Source of the DNA: Euclidia mi | Taxonomy: Eukaryota; Arthropoda; Insecta; Lepidoptera; Erebidae | Direction of reading: 5' to 3' | DNA length: 64,000 bases | NCBI GenBank assembly: GCA_944739405.2 | Contig: OX123185.2 | Coordinates: 7,003,840-7,067,839, forward strand | Shown: piece by piece, positions 31,854 through 44,400 of the stretch | How positions within the stretch are numbered: the stretch's first letter is position 1 | Layout of the letters: each line of letters starts with the position of its first letter | The notes under the pieces: generated by a model | What the model was told of the DNA's origin: nothing | What the model saw: only the letters and a program-made list of their open reading frames with translations | The model's database searches: none | Program-made: the position numbers and the translations under genes

Positions 31854-34785
31854 GTCGTTGATATGAAAAAAATATAAGATTCCTTGAAAAATACGTATGG
31901 AAAGGCTTTTTATTAGGGACATTTAGAAAAGTATAGAAGGAAGAGGTATACGAAAGATAAATATTTTGTGGCAATTGTTGTTAAGTTCATCAAAAGTATC
32001 CTACTGACCTAGTATGCCAGCACCGTATTGTAGCGTTTATAGCACCAGTGCAATTTATATAGTTATATACACAACATTAAAATCCTGAAAATATTTTTTG
32101 GAGAAAATCCTTTCTAATAGTAACAACTAGTGCCGTTTTTAGCACAGCACATTTCACCCATGCAGTCCATTATAGATTATTTTCTTTGAGTATAAACGCC
32201 ATAATTACAATGCCATCAAATACAAAGAAAAGCATTGCATGTTCGGTATCAAAAACTCTTTCACAATCCTACTAAAAGTAACTTAGATTACAGAGGATAC
32301 ATGGAACGCGATGCAAAAAAGCTTTTAGCCTTAAAATACAGCGTCGAAGGATGCTTTTAAATTGATAAGTATTTTGCTCTCACACGCCGTACCATTTTTT
32401 TATAATAACCAACAGCATTAGCTATAAAAACTCCACGCCAAAAATACCAACTTTCTGATCACCAAAATTTCAACGGATTTTGACTCGTACCAAAATTTGA
32501 AAAAAAATGTATATAATTTTATATACTTACATAAAAATAAACAAACGAATAAAATAACGAGTGGATCGGTCAAACACGAGTACATTAATCCCCACATCTC
32601 ACTACAAAACAAAAGTTCAAAGCTCATTTAGGAGCGAATTCTGGCTCATGAAGTGGTAAATTAAGCAAAGCCCGGTGCCTTAAGGCAGATAAAATAAGTT
32701 AAAATGGGAAAACTTCCATTAGGTTATGAAATGAAAAGATCACAGTTATCTCACAAGAGCTTACTACTTTTGAGTTATGTCCAACTGCCTGCGATTGTCC
32801 CGCCGACTTATTCCGAATAAATGCTGCCATGCTAATTTCTTACGTAACCAGCATACAAATATTATTCGGGATTCAATTTTGTAGTACACGGAATATCAGT
32901 AAATGTAAATTGTACTGGCAATAAACTGAGTGAAATTGCGTACTTGTATTGATAGTAGATATTTATTCAACCAATAATGATATACTAAATATTATAAATA
33001 TTTGCAATACAAAAATAAAATTATTATTTATTACAAAATCGTAAATTAATAATCTGTTTGGATCTTACTATCGGATCTTTTTACTTAATGTAGGTACCGT
33101 GAAGATACCTTGTATCTAATTAATATGTAAGATATAAAACTAACTGTATTAGATACAGATAATAATTATGTGTATTTATTAAAAGGTTACTTTATGGATT
33201 TTATTTTAATAGTAATCAAGTTTTGCTTTTCAGTATTAATACGTAAATGAATATAAAAGAAATCGAACGAATACATAAAACGCACCAACCCTATTTATCC
33301 GTGTACCACCAAATGTTTGACTGGTACAAAATAGGTACTTTAAATAATCTTATTTACAAAATAAATGTATTTGGTTGTAGAATACATACATACATAGACT
33401 CACGCCTGTTTTACGAAGAGGTAGGCAGAGGTTCATTCACTCTCATCAAATTTCTCATGCATGCTCTTCGGTTTAGGGTACTTCAAACCTGTCCTTTTTA
33501 GGATGTCTCCAATCTGGTCAGAAACTATTGTTATTAGAAAAAAGAAGATAAAATTAATAAATATATCATAAGAAGTCATTTCCAGTGAGTATAGCGCCTC
33601 CAGAATATGTCAACACTTAAAATTATAACGGTCTCCTCCTGCATTACGGAATTAAAATTCACTGAGCAAACCTCCTAGCAATGCGTATAAATAAAAGATT
33701 CTGCTAGCAATTTGCGAACTCTAAAATCCTTTGCTTAATTATATTATCTTTAGAGCACTTTCTGGTGGCGTTAAGTGGAGACTATGTTTTTAATTAGCCT
33801 TTCCGAGTTGTTTTTGTAAAGAGTCCAATTTTTGTTTTGGTAGAGATTGTTGGATTATTTGAATGTGAAAAGTGTTGTATTACTGTATTTAAATATCTAC
33901 ATGTGTATTGTGAATTCTTTTTGCAGTGGTAAGTTTGTTCTTATCAAGAATTTCAACCAACAGTAACTAAATATTTTAATTACTATCTTAATTTTATTCT
34001 GGTTCCTTGTTAACTATGTTCTTTTAATTTGTTAAGTTTATTAATTTATTATTTTACCCCATTAGAACAGATAGTTTAGCTTAAATTTAAATAATAACTA
34101 TTAATATATTATAAAGTAATAAAATATGAGACTTTCATAAATACTTACTATACATATTATGAATGTTCAAAAACATAACCTAAATCCTAAATCATTTATC
34201 CGCCAGTCAAAAGTTAACAAGGTACATGATGGTGATGTATATACAAAAAATAGCAATAAGCATTAACATATCAAAGAAGTAAAAGGCTGGCCAGAAAATC
34301 TCTGCAACCACTCAACGGATTTGGATACGGGAGAGTGTTCCAATGTTTTTTGGGCATTATGATATAGTTTATACGCCAAAGTGGTTTGTACCGGGAAAAA
34401 CAAAAGTTGGCATACAACTCTTCGAGCAGAAAATAGTTGAAACATAGTACGAACATTGTAATGCGGTTTTTGGGTAGAGTATTTAGTAACAAATTTGCTA
34501 AAAGATGCGCATGAAATGTATTTATATTTTCGGGGTGCTGCTAGAACGATTTATTATATTGTGTGATATGTCATACGGAATACTTTAACGTTCTCGCCTG
34601 GTTTTGTAAATTTGCAGTTACTTTGCTATTAAAAATTAGTAGGAAATAAAGAAATCTTTCGAATTAATTACTCTATTGAAATTATGCTCGTCTTAGTGAT
34701 TTTATCTCGACTGTTATAACACTACATTTTATATTTCACTTTAAGTCGTTTAGTCTTATAAGTACTTAAACTATTGCAGAGTACT
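31854..34785. other. No gene seen
   Basis: AT-rich. Contains the LINE-G end at 33383-33520 (listed separately) and short frames without motifs (32418-32627, 33247-33501, 34263-34492). Confidence 0.4.
33383..33520 (-). repeat. LINE-G 3' end fragment
   Basis: A (CATA)n run, then 'actcacgcctgtttta' and 'ggtaggcagagg', then 'ctcatgcatgctcttcgg' and 'cctgtcctttttaggatgtc'. Same family as 24726, 36985 and 58540. It is shorter because of an internal deletion. Confidence 0.55.
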
Positions 34786-34797
34786 ATTAGTCGATTT

Positions 34798-35094
34798 CAG
34801 CAGCGATAGCTGAGTAGAGAGACCGACAGACTGCTATGCAGAGGGTCTCGGGTTCGAATCCACGGCACGCACCAATTACTATTTTTCGCAGTTAAAGTAA
34901 AGAGTTTTCGCTTGCAAATCGGTGAAGGAAACATCTTGAGGAAACCTGCATGTCTGAGAATTCTTCATAATTTTCTCGAAAGACATGTGAAGTCTTTCAA
35001 CCCGGACTTGGCCAGCGTGGTGGCCTTACCCTTCTCATAATGAGAAAAGGCCCGGGCCCAGCAGTGGGACAGTATAAAGGGCTAATGAAAAATA
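34798..35094 (+). mobile_element. tRNA-derived SINE with near-perfect 12-bp target duplication
   Basis: The head 'gcagcgatagctgagtagag' has an A-box-like element, and GGTTCGAATCC (34851-34861) is a perfect B box. The body carries 'ggaaacctgcatgtctgaga', 'cttggccagcgtggtggcc' and 'gcagtgggac', a layout I recognise from lepidopteran SINEs. The flanks attagtcgattt (34786-34797) and attagtagattt (35095-35106) are a 12-bp duplication with one mismatch, so the insertion is fairly young. Confidence 0.85.
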
Positions 35095-35229
35095 ATTAGT
35101 AGATTTAGCGTTCACTGAACCTTCAAAAACGGATTTTATAACAAAATCTTTTGCGAATAAATATGCGAACTAGAATAAATCCATTATTGAACATAAAGAT
35201 ATGTATAATGTTTGGAATCATACAATACA

Positions 35230-35400
35230 ATTACAACTGGCCTGAAGATCTACTAGTCTATGTTTCTGGCTGCTAAGCCTGATGGTTCGATACCCACCTA
35301 GGACAAATCTTGTGCGACGAGCATGATCATTAATATGTTGAATTTATGGGTGTAATTTGTCTATAGTTTTAAGTTTTTTATTAAAATATATCTGTACGTT
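35230..35400 (+). repeat. tRNA-like SINE, second family
   Basis: 'actggcctgaagatctac' at the A-box position, then GGTTCGATACC (B box), then an AT-rich body ending in 'tttattaaaatat'. Ends not defined. Confidence 0.45.
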
Positions 35401-36984
35401 AATCTTTAAACCCTGCGTAATTAAGGATCAGATGACTTTTGTTCTATAATATTATTGATATAATCGTAATTTCTTGAACAGTGATTAAATAACCAGCCAT
35501 TAAGTGCTAATTCGCAGTCACCTTACGTAAACAACGAAACAAAAAATCTTATTTTAATTTGCAATACGAATATCTCTTATAATCCAAGCATTAAAGGGTC
35601 GCCTACAAAAACACTATTTGCCATGTCCAACAAAATGATTCGGCTGAATTCTTTCCATACATCCCACGCTGGCATTAGCTGCCCTATATCTTATTACATG
35701 GGTCAATCTTTTAAGGGCGGTCCTGCATTAGCCTTCTGACCGACCTCAAAGGAAATGGTAGGAAATGCTCACTAATGGACTCATTGATTTTCGGGAATCA
35801 AACGGTTACTTTGGCGGAGCATCGTGTATAAAAACATGAGGTATGTTTGGGCGTGTTTTGTGAGATCTGGGATCAGGTGTCTTTTAAATTCCTGACCTAC
35901 ATTTTAAATTGTAAGTAGTTAGATTGCTGAATTATTACGTGATTTTGGCTGTTTTGCCTAAAAATAAGTAAATATCTGACTACTCATGTGAAAGTTTGTG
36001 AAGACGGATGAGTGTATGTATGCATGTTTATCTCTCCGGCACGCAGGAACTACCGAAAGAACTTTGACGAATCAAGACTGACCACGCGAGTAAAGAAGTA
36101 GCATTTTTAATATTGTTTTCATCTGACTGCTAGTTCTCAAATCTTATTATAATTATTTAGTGGTTCATTGTTTGCTTCTACTTTTCGTATGAGTGGCATC
36201 TGGTGACAAAGTATAATATAGGTAGTCCAAAGCCCTTTAATGCGCCTTGACAACAGTACTAATCGTGTCACCAATAGGCCAAGTAGTTTATTTCCTGCAT
36301 GTCCATTTATTTATCACCTAGGAACTAAAAATAGCTACCAAATAAACGCAGTAAGGAAAATTAAAATGTTTATGTTTAACGAAGCTGTTTCTTTCGTAAA
36401 CACATTAAGTTGAGACAAGCATTTTCCTAGCAATGTTTATTGTAACTTACAAAAAGTCGATTTAGCAATAAACTTGCCAAATAGCGTACTAAACGCTGTA
36501 CTGGATTAAAGCCAGAGATGTTGTTGAAATTTTAACAAAGACCATTCCGCCAAGAATTTTTGTATAACGTTTTTCTTTATATTTGTATAATAGAAAAATT
36601 TTACGAAGGGATTCAGTTAAAATAAATGGTATTGAAAATTATATTAGTATCTGAGACGAGGAAATTATTTTCGGTATCGCATTGTTGTTACTAAAGATTT
36701 TATGTGTTTGTGTGTTAATTATCTGGTCGCTACTATTACTAGTACCTACTACAAAGTTTGTAATCTATATTTAGACATCGGTAAAATGTGTAAATGTGTC
36801 AAAAATTAAAGCCTGTACTGTAAACCTAGTATTGTGTTATTTATCTGTGTTGTAAACAAAATATTGTTCATAAGACTTATATTTCGATATCTCTTATTAT
36901 CCTCATCGTTCTTGCGTTATTCCGGTTGCTTCCGAGGGAATGTTGTATTTTTTACTCTACTATGTGTATCGTCCGGTGAAAATG
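35401..36984. other. No gene seen
   Basis: AT-rich; no reading frame with a motif and no repeat partner in the window. Confidence 0.4.
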
Positions 36985-37125
36985 ATATTATAATACATAC
37001 ATAGACTCACGCCTGTTTCCCGGAGGGATAGGCAGAGACTGCGGAACGCCATTTGCAACGATTCTGACATACCTCTCTTGCTTCATTCACTCCCATCAAG
37101 TTTCTCATGCATGATCTTCTGATGT
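36985..37125 (-). repeat. LINE-G 3' end fragment
   Basis: On the minus strand codons REVCQNRCKWRSAVSAYPSG, a few residues and a stop are followed by a TATG tail. This is the clearest of the four LINE-G ends. Confidence 0.6.
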
Positions 37126-37868
37126 TATAATAAAGCAACGCATTATGAAAGATATAATATAAAAGAATTTTCAAACCATACGTACCACGTGGGTTTGATT
37201 CTCAATCAAGACAAACCGCTGTAACCACGATTATTACGTTTGATTGGGGTCTGTATGTATAAATTAAAAGTAAGAACATTGTTTTTAAAACAAGCTTTCA
37301 TATGCGCTAAACGTATGGGATCAAGGTATTCGTCAATACGAAACAAACGAGCTCAAACCCGATGGGGTTGGGTCATTTTATTGCGTAGTTCCTGAGGCCA
37401 GTTTTCATCTCCATCATCGGATCAGCTTCGTTACATCATAATTTTGTATTGTCACGCGATAAACACACAGGTACAGTCAAACAACTTTTCGCTAGACCAC
37501 CATAAGGGTGAGAATCGCTCAGCAAGACATTGTTACTTCCAGTGCTACTTTACACAAACATTGACATTCGTATACAAAGCCAGCTTCTAGTGTGCCTCGA
37601 CTCTATGAGTGAGCCAAGGGAAACTGGTCCACCGCCGACTTGTTTGATTGTACCTGCAAAATTTCAGCTAAATAGAAATCTGGAAAGTAGATATAGAAAT
37701 CTGGAAAGTGGGCCTAATTTACCTTGCAAGATTTTATTACAGATACCGTTATAGGGCGTTATGAACTAGTCTGTCAAACATGTTTAAAAAATTTAAAAAC
37801 TGCACCAGTATTTTCTACCCTTTGTTTAAAAGCACTTCTATAAACAGGAATAATTTAGTAAAATTGCC
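37126..37868. other. No gene seen
   Basis: A 74-codon frame (37530-37754) includes an imperfect duplication ('agaaatctggaaagt' twice). No motif recognised. Confidence 0.35.
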
Positions 37869-37921
37869 AACCACAAGGGTTGATATCCCTGTATGGCACA
37901 GGGATATCAACCGTTGTGGTT
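37869..37921. repeat. 24-bp hairpin with 5-base loop
   Basis: Arms 37869-37892 (AACCACAAGGGTTGATATCC...) and 37898-37921 pair at 23 of 24 positions around ATGGC. It ends 9 bases before the TTAA of the element at 37931. It has the same build as the hairpin at 17482 but no sequence in common. Confidence 0.9.
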
Positions 37922-39016
37922 TACATTTATTTAAGGTGAGGTTGCAGTACAGTGCGTAGCTCGACCTCACCCCCCGCAAAAACAAAAACACGGCGGTGGC
38001 GTCAGCGAGTGAGCGGGGGGATGGGAGGGGGAGTTTCGTGTGTGCGTGTGCCACAGCGCAGCGTAAAAAAAACCGTAGATGAGTTATGCGAACTTCAAAA
38101 GTGGCACATTAAAAACAGGCTAAATGTCTCATTTGGCTTCAGTCGCGTACGCGCTGCGGTCGGAAGCGCTCGCTCTTTTACTCGCGTGTGTGTACGTTAC
38201 ATTTGAAAATGCGTCGTGTGTAATGAGATTTTGCACAAACTATAGTAGGAAAATGACTAAAAGTTATGGAATCACTTCTCATTCATGAGTATTACAATAT
38301 TACAACGTTTTATTTACAATTTATAATAAATTCAGTATCACAAATAATAGACTGAATAAAAAATTGGCATTTAGCGAGTGTAAAAGAGAAGCAGTATTGT
38401 GCGTGTTCAAAGACTAAAAAACAAAGTATCCAGATGGAACATTCGTAATAATAAAATACTGATGTGTGTTTTTGTTAAGTAATAAAAGTGATTTGAGACT
38501 GAATCAACACAATATATTATTATTATAGAAATACAAAATCATACGTAAGTTACAAACATTGACGGATGATTAAAGTCCATTCACTTGTTCTTGTTTTTCT
38601 CCTTTTAGTATTGAACAACTAAGTGGATTCTACTGCACAGTTTTCGCTGCCGACCCACCGTACCCCTGGCAGTACCCCTGGGGGTATGTTAGGTCTTTCA
38701 AAGCTTAACCGTACTCCCAGATAATATTGTTGTGTAATTAGTTTATTAATTTCAGTTCGTTAATTTCAAGTTCTACTATTTTGTGGGATCATTCCCAGTA
38801 TAGTAGTAGTATTGAACAATTATATGATAGAACTGTCCTAATTCTATAAGCACAACTTGATGAGAAGAACAGAACTAATGGGATAAGTAATAGGAAATGT
38901 CCCAGTATAGTTCTATGTATGCTTTTACAAGGGTATTCAATAGAACTACTGGGAATGATCCGTAGTGTCAAGACATCGCGCTCATATATCCGAATGAATA
39001 TGTTTTGTAGACGTTC

Positions 39017-39093
39017 ATTTGCTTCATGTGTAAAACAAATGAACGTCTACAAAACAAATGAACGCCTACAAAACAAATGAACGTCTACAAAAC
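39017..39093. repeat. Direct-repeat ladder (aaaacaaatgaacgtctac)n, left arm
   Basis: About three 19-bp units in the left arm; four inverted units lie in the right arm (39590-39662). Together they make an array that can pair with itself. Confidence 0.85.
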
Positions 39094-39345
39094 GACCGGT
39101 TGGCGCAGCGGGAGTGTTAGCGACGGCTACGCCGAAGGTCGCGGGTTCGATTCCCGCTCAAGTCAAACATTTGTGTGCATGAACATGGATGTTTGTCTTG
39201 GTCTGGGTGTTTCTATGTATAATATGTATGTATTTACAAACAAAAAGTAAATGTATGTTTATCCATTATCTAGTACCCATAATATAAGCTCTGCTTAGTT
39301 TGGGACTAGATGGTGATGTGTGTATGTGGTAGAATATATTATATT
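39094..39345 (+). mobile_element. tRNA-derived SINE inside the palindromic element
   Basis: 'gaccggttggcgcagcggga' gives the A-box region, and GGTTCGATTCC (39144-39154) is a perfect B box. The body 'tgaacatggatgtttgtctt' and tail 'gggactagatggtgatgtgtgtatg' are typical of a common lepidopteran SINE. Its flanks share AAAAC. Removing it restores the pairing of the two palindrome arms ('ctacaaaacaaat.act'). Confidence 0.85.
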
Positions 39346-40005
39346 AAAACAAATAACTTACAGAAAGTGATCAGCTATCGATAGTAATTGCAGAAAACAG
39401 GTGCATGCGATTTTCAACCTAATTGACATTAGCCAGAATTTATAATTTTATTACCCTAATATTGCCAGAAAGCGAGAAAAAACAAAAAAAAGTTTGTCAT
39501 GAATTGTCAATAAGGTCGAAAATCGTATGCACCTGTTTTTTGCAATCACTATCGATAGCTGATTACTTTCTGGTAGTCATTTGTTTTGTAGACGTTTATT
39601 TGTTTTGTAGACGTTCATTTGTTTTGTAGACGTTCAATTGTTTTGTAGACGATCATTCGTTTAACACATTTTTATACATACATATTTATTCGGATATGTG
39701 AGCGCGATGTTATGACACTACCCTTGTAAAACATACATAGAACTAGTGGTAAATTTCCTATAACTGTTTCCCATTAGTTCTATTCTTCTCATCAAGTTGT
39801 GCTAATAGAACTAGTGGGAAAAAAGTATCACTAGTTCTATCATAGAACTGTTCATTAGAACTAGTGGGAATGATCCGACAGCGCAAGGATGATGATGATG
39901 ACGGGTCTTCAACAGTACCACAGATTATACCTATAATATACAAAGCATTATAACCATTAGCAGTAATACCTAAACGTTTTATTCTCTAATTTATCTCCTT
40001 GTTGC

Positions 40006-40160
40006 ACTATATCATCGTACTAGCGCTTGTCTTCGCTTGTCTAAAAATACAAAAACGTAAATAGTAAGTCATTATCATACGAGAGATAACTATATCATCG
40101 TACTAGCGCTTGTCTTCGCTTGTCTAAAAATACAAAAACGTAAATAGTAAGTCATTATCA
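40006..40160. repeat. 83-bp tandem duplication
   Basis: 'actatatcatcgtactagcg' and the following 50 bases, up to 'gtaagtcattatca', occur twice at an 83-base step with no differences noticed, within the right arm of the palindromic element. The left arm has no such block. Confidence 0.9.
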
Positions 40161-41198
40161 ATAAGTCCACGTAGCACGTTGGTATAACACTACGAGCATT
40201 TCAGCCAGGAGTACGGTTAAGCTTTAAAAGACCCACCATACCCCCAGGGGTATTGCCTGGGCTACGGTGGGTCCGCAGCGCACAGTTTTTATATTAACGT
40301 ACTGTTTTAGGTTGCCATTGAATGAAATGAGAAGAATAAAATGTACTTTTTTAAATGATATAAATAAATCACATCGACTTTTTATTTCCCTACCTTAAAT
40401 GAATTAATCAAATTTACTTTGAGGCGAATTGAATTTACTCAAGACAGACGTCGGTCTAGAGAGTATATGTTTATCTCTATTTCGCGCTTGCGATTAGATG
40501 TGCTACATAACTTACACTTCTTATCTAATTCTTAGTGTGTCGTTTTGACATATTTATATTAGTGTGCGTACGCTTTTCGCGATGCGTGCCACTCGTAAGC
40601 TCCGTCATGTTACCTTGTCAGTAACCTGCCTACGGTTTCATACTAGTATGTCTATGGTTTGAACGATTGAGTTTGGAATACGAATTACTTTGTACTTTTG
40701 CGAAAACGTACATGCGGGGGTGGAGTGGGATTTTGCGGAGCAACGACGTACGTCCGCCCTCAATCACGCCTAGACAGGCACTGATGAACGGCCGGCGAGC
40801 GATATAATGCCAACATTTTGACTATTTTTTTCTTGGAGAAAAATGATAACGAAATTACGAAATCTGTTTTTACCATTTATTTTAAAATAAAAAGCTGTTT
40901 CTATTGATAATACTTTCATATAAATTCATTATGGAATCTCTAAGCAGTACACGTTTAAAATTGTGATTTAGTGCGATGTTTGACTTTTTTTTATCGAGCC
41001 AATCATTCCAAATCGTGTTTCTATCTTTACGATTTACTAGAAGATATGTTCAACTTTTATACTTTAATTTTTATTCATTAGAAATATCATAGTTCATGGG
41101 ACTTTCAGACGTTCAAAAATCTTAAAAAGTACTGCAACCTCGCCTTAAGTCAATATGCAACGGATTATTTATGTAATTGGTCGTTTTCTTATTTAAAA

Positions 41199-41406
41199 CT
41201 AGTGGACGCCCGCAGCTACGCCTGCACATTTTACTTGTTTTACCCGTTTTGGCGGATCCCGTGGGAATTTCGGGACATCCCTTCTTAGTGCACCCCTACG
41301 GTCTCCAAGGAACATACATGCCAAATTTCAGCTTCCTGCACCCAATAGTTTCGGCTGTAGCGTGTCTGTCAGTCAGTCAGTAACGCAAGGATTTTATATA
41401 TTAAGA
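41199..41406 (-). mobile_element. Short Helitron, second full copy
   Basis: Read on the minus strand it starts TCTTAATATATAAAATCC and ends CTAG, 208 bp, between A and T. It matches 3103-3309 along its length, with the same GCAG...CTGC hairpin 13 bases before CTAG. Confidence 0.85.
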
Positions 41407-44400
41407 TAAGACATTCAGCTATCGCCACAAAATGTAACCTCTATGTTATTCTGATGTATCCATATTACTGATACTTCCATACATATATTATAAATATAAA
41501 GTTTCACATCAAAACGACTACCAAATTGTTTGAGCTCACCGTTATTCAATGTCTGAAGTGACATAGATGAGAGAATACACTTTTGTAATATTAAGAAGTT
41601 TCATTCTTCGCTTATTGAATAAATGTCAAAATGAAATTCGTGCATTTGATCCTAAAGATAAAGATAAAGATCGTTTATTTGTTAACATGTGTTTGTCATA
41701 ATACATACATTACAAATGTCATGCAAATGGATGGAAAGTTTTATTAAGTTCAACATGTTATGCCGTGGTCGGCGTACAAATATGAAAAATTGCAGAAAAT
41801 CTCAAGAAAATTACAACTTTGGTTCCTACATATATGAATTGGATTACAGTAACTCCTACAGTGGCTCAGAAACACATGGTGGATATTAAAATACAAATAG
41901 TATCCACAACAATCATACACAGAAACATATAACTGGATATAACAATACAAGTATTTCCTTTAAAATTATTCAAACAGCAATTATAAAATAAAATAGTATT
42001 ATAATTTCTTAGTGCCGTTTTAGGATTACCACTAAAATTCAAATTAAATAAAGTTTTATAACTATATGTACATATAATTATGTTAAGTTTAGCACAGTTT
42101 GTCATTTAAAAAATCATTAAAGTTATAATAACATTTCTGGATTAATATAGTTTTAAGTTTTGTCTTTAATAAAGTTGATTTTAATTGTTTGATGTTATTT
42201 GGAATTTTGTTATAAATTATAGGACCCATGCATATAATACTTTTATGAAGCAGCGCTGTATTCGCTGGGTGTATCTGTAACCTGCTATTATCACGTCGAC
42301 TACGAACCACATTATCTGATAGACGAGGGAATAGGTGTGGATTATTTTTGACAAACAGGACTACCTCCAAGATGTATAATGAGGGGAGTGTGAGGATTTT
42401 ATGTTGGACAAATATAGTTTTACAACTATCGGTTGGTTTAATGCCGAACATTGCACGAATACTACGCTTTTGCATCTTGAACACCATATCTCTCTTTGTT
42501 GAGTTACCCCAAAATAAAATTCCATATCTAAGCACAGACTCAATTAGTCCGTAATATGCCGTGAGAATTGCATTAGTGTTAAGGGTTGGCGCTAATTTGT
42601 ACAGAGCAAACGAAAGACTACTAATTCTTGAGTTTAAATGGTCAATGTGATCTTTTCAATTGAGTTTTGCATCTATATTCAAACCAAGAAATCTAGCATT
42701 ATCTGATTTATTTACGATGGTACCATTATATGATAAAGTTAAATTTGGAGGTTTTAATCTTTGACTGAATTGCGTAAGGCATGTTTTCTGAAGATTTATT
42801 CGAAGGTTGTTGTTATTGAGCCATGCTACTACAGATGCTAAAGAGTTATTGATCTCAGATTCGTACTGATATTATTGAGTTATCGTTATTGAGCTATCAT
42901 CAGCAAATAACGTCATTGGATGGATGGTTGAGTGTGGTAGGTCATTTATATAAATTATAAATAAAAGAGGTCCTAGCACGCTCTCTTGGGGGACACCATA
43001 AGTAACGAAACGCACGTCTGAGGAGTATGTCTCTTCAATTTTTGTTTTATAATTTATTTTAGATATCTCAGTAATTTGTTTTCTATTTGTCAAGTATGAT
43101 CGAATTAGTTCTAAAATATTTCCCCGTATACCATATGCTTCAAGCTTATTAGTTAATATCCTATGATCCACGCAATCGAAAGCCGAAGACATATCACAGA
43201 ATATCGTACATACTGGAGATGGCTTATCTAGGCAAGACATAACAGTGCACAAAAAGTCATAGATTGCCATGTTGATTGACTTCCCCTGTCTAAACCCTTT
43301 CTGTTAATAACATAAAATGTTGTTTACTTCTAAATAACTATAAATTTCATTGTATATATATTTCTCAAAAAATTTTAAGAAGATAGGAATCATTGCAATT
43401 GGCCTATAATTTTCAATTGATTGTTTTTCTCCTTTTTTGTATAGTGCCTTTATAATAGTTAATTTTAATTCATTAGGATATGTTCCTGATAATATGCATA
43501 AATTGACCAGGTAACTAATGTGATGACATATATCCTCACTTACAGCTTTAATTATTCGTGTGGAAATGCCATCATATCCTACAGTGCTGGTATTTTTTAT
43601 ACCTTTTATTATTTTATTTATATGATATGGAAGACTTGGGGCTAAAAACATTGAGTCTACACGATTATTAATTGTTGAAGTTACATTTATGCCTGCATTT
43701 GGTATTGGTTTAGTTTTTTCAATAAAATAGTCATTAAAAGTATTAGCTATTTCTGACGGATGCGTTTTAATATGGCTATTGTTTATTTTTATTTTACCAA
43801 TGCTTTCTTTTGGAATATTAAGTTTTATTTTATTTATGATTTGCCATGTAGTCTTACATTTATTTTCTGAGGTCTCTATATTATAGCTATTCTGAGCACG
43901 TTTGGTTAAACTGATAATTCTTTTAAAAGTTTTACAGTAGTTCAGATACTTATACCTATTACTTTTTGTAGGCTGCTTTCTCAAATGCCACAATAATTCC
44001 CTTTTTTTCTTACTGCAGGTTTTTATGCCACGTGATATCCACTTTGGTTTGTTTTCAACGTTCATTTTAACTTTAATTAGTGGAAAGGTAAGATTATAAA
44101 ATAATTTAAAATCCTCAATGAAAGAATGGTATGCTAAGTTAGGATCTGTTGTACTATATATGTTTGCAAAAGAAAGGCATTTTATATACATTTTAAATTT
44201 ATTGATATTCTCCGAACTGTAATCTCGTTTAAATTTGTACCAGAATTTTAGTTTAGGACTTCTTAATACTGGAATTTTGATTATTTGGGCAGTATGATCG
44301 GATAGGCCCAAGTCAATAACACTTGTATCACATTTGGATTTAAAATTGTGTGCAAAGTTATCAATGCAAGTCTGACTGGCATATCGTGTTGGCTGGTATA

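Larger units (their letters stand above)
38645..40280. mobile_element. Palindromic (foldback-type) DNA element with 9-bp target duplication
   Basis: The element begins CGCTGCCGACCCACCGTA and, reversed from the right, CGCTGCGGACCCACCGTA. It is flanked on both sides by CACAGTTTT (38636-38644 and 40281-40289). The left and right halves are inverted copies in several matched blocks: the outer part to 'aaagcttaaccgtactcc', a middle part with 'cacaacttgatgagaagaa' and 'ggatcattccca', a ladder of 'aaaacaaatgaacgtctac' units, and an inner part with 'cagctatcgatagt' and 'aacaggtgcat'. A SINE (39094-39345) interrupts the left arm. No coding capacity. A 9-bp duplication and long inverted arms suggest a Mutator-like or foldback class; this is inference. 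Confidence 0.78.
37935..41144. mobile_element. TTAA-flanked element with 16-bp inverted ends (piggyBac-like)
   Basis: TTAA (37931-37934) is followed by GGTGAGGTTGCAGTAC. At the other side GTACTGCAACCTCGCC is followed by TTAA (41145-41148). The ends match at 15 of 16 bases. TTAA duplication is the mark of piggyBac-type insertion. No transposase is visible. The palindromic element at 38645-40280 sits within it, so the original length was about 1.57 kb. The 84-codon frame at 37952-38206 has no recognisable motif. Confidence 0.65.

Noticed and set aside
34798..34875. Possible tRNA gene
   Set aside because: It is the head of a SINE with a near-perfect 12-bp target duplication; no complete cloverleaf.
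37952..38206. 84-codon Arg-rich frame
   Set aside because: Lies in a GC-rich stretch of a non-coding element, has no domain motif, and base composition alone explains it.
38986..39090. CRISPR-like array (regular aaaacaaatgaacgtctac units)
   Set aside because: The units are contiguous with no unique spacers and the genome is a eukaryote's; it is a short ladder in a palindromic element.
39094..39170. Possible tRNA gene (good A and B boxes)
   Set aside because: The acceptor stem does not close and the sequence continues into a typical SINE body and tail with AAAAC flanks.
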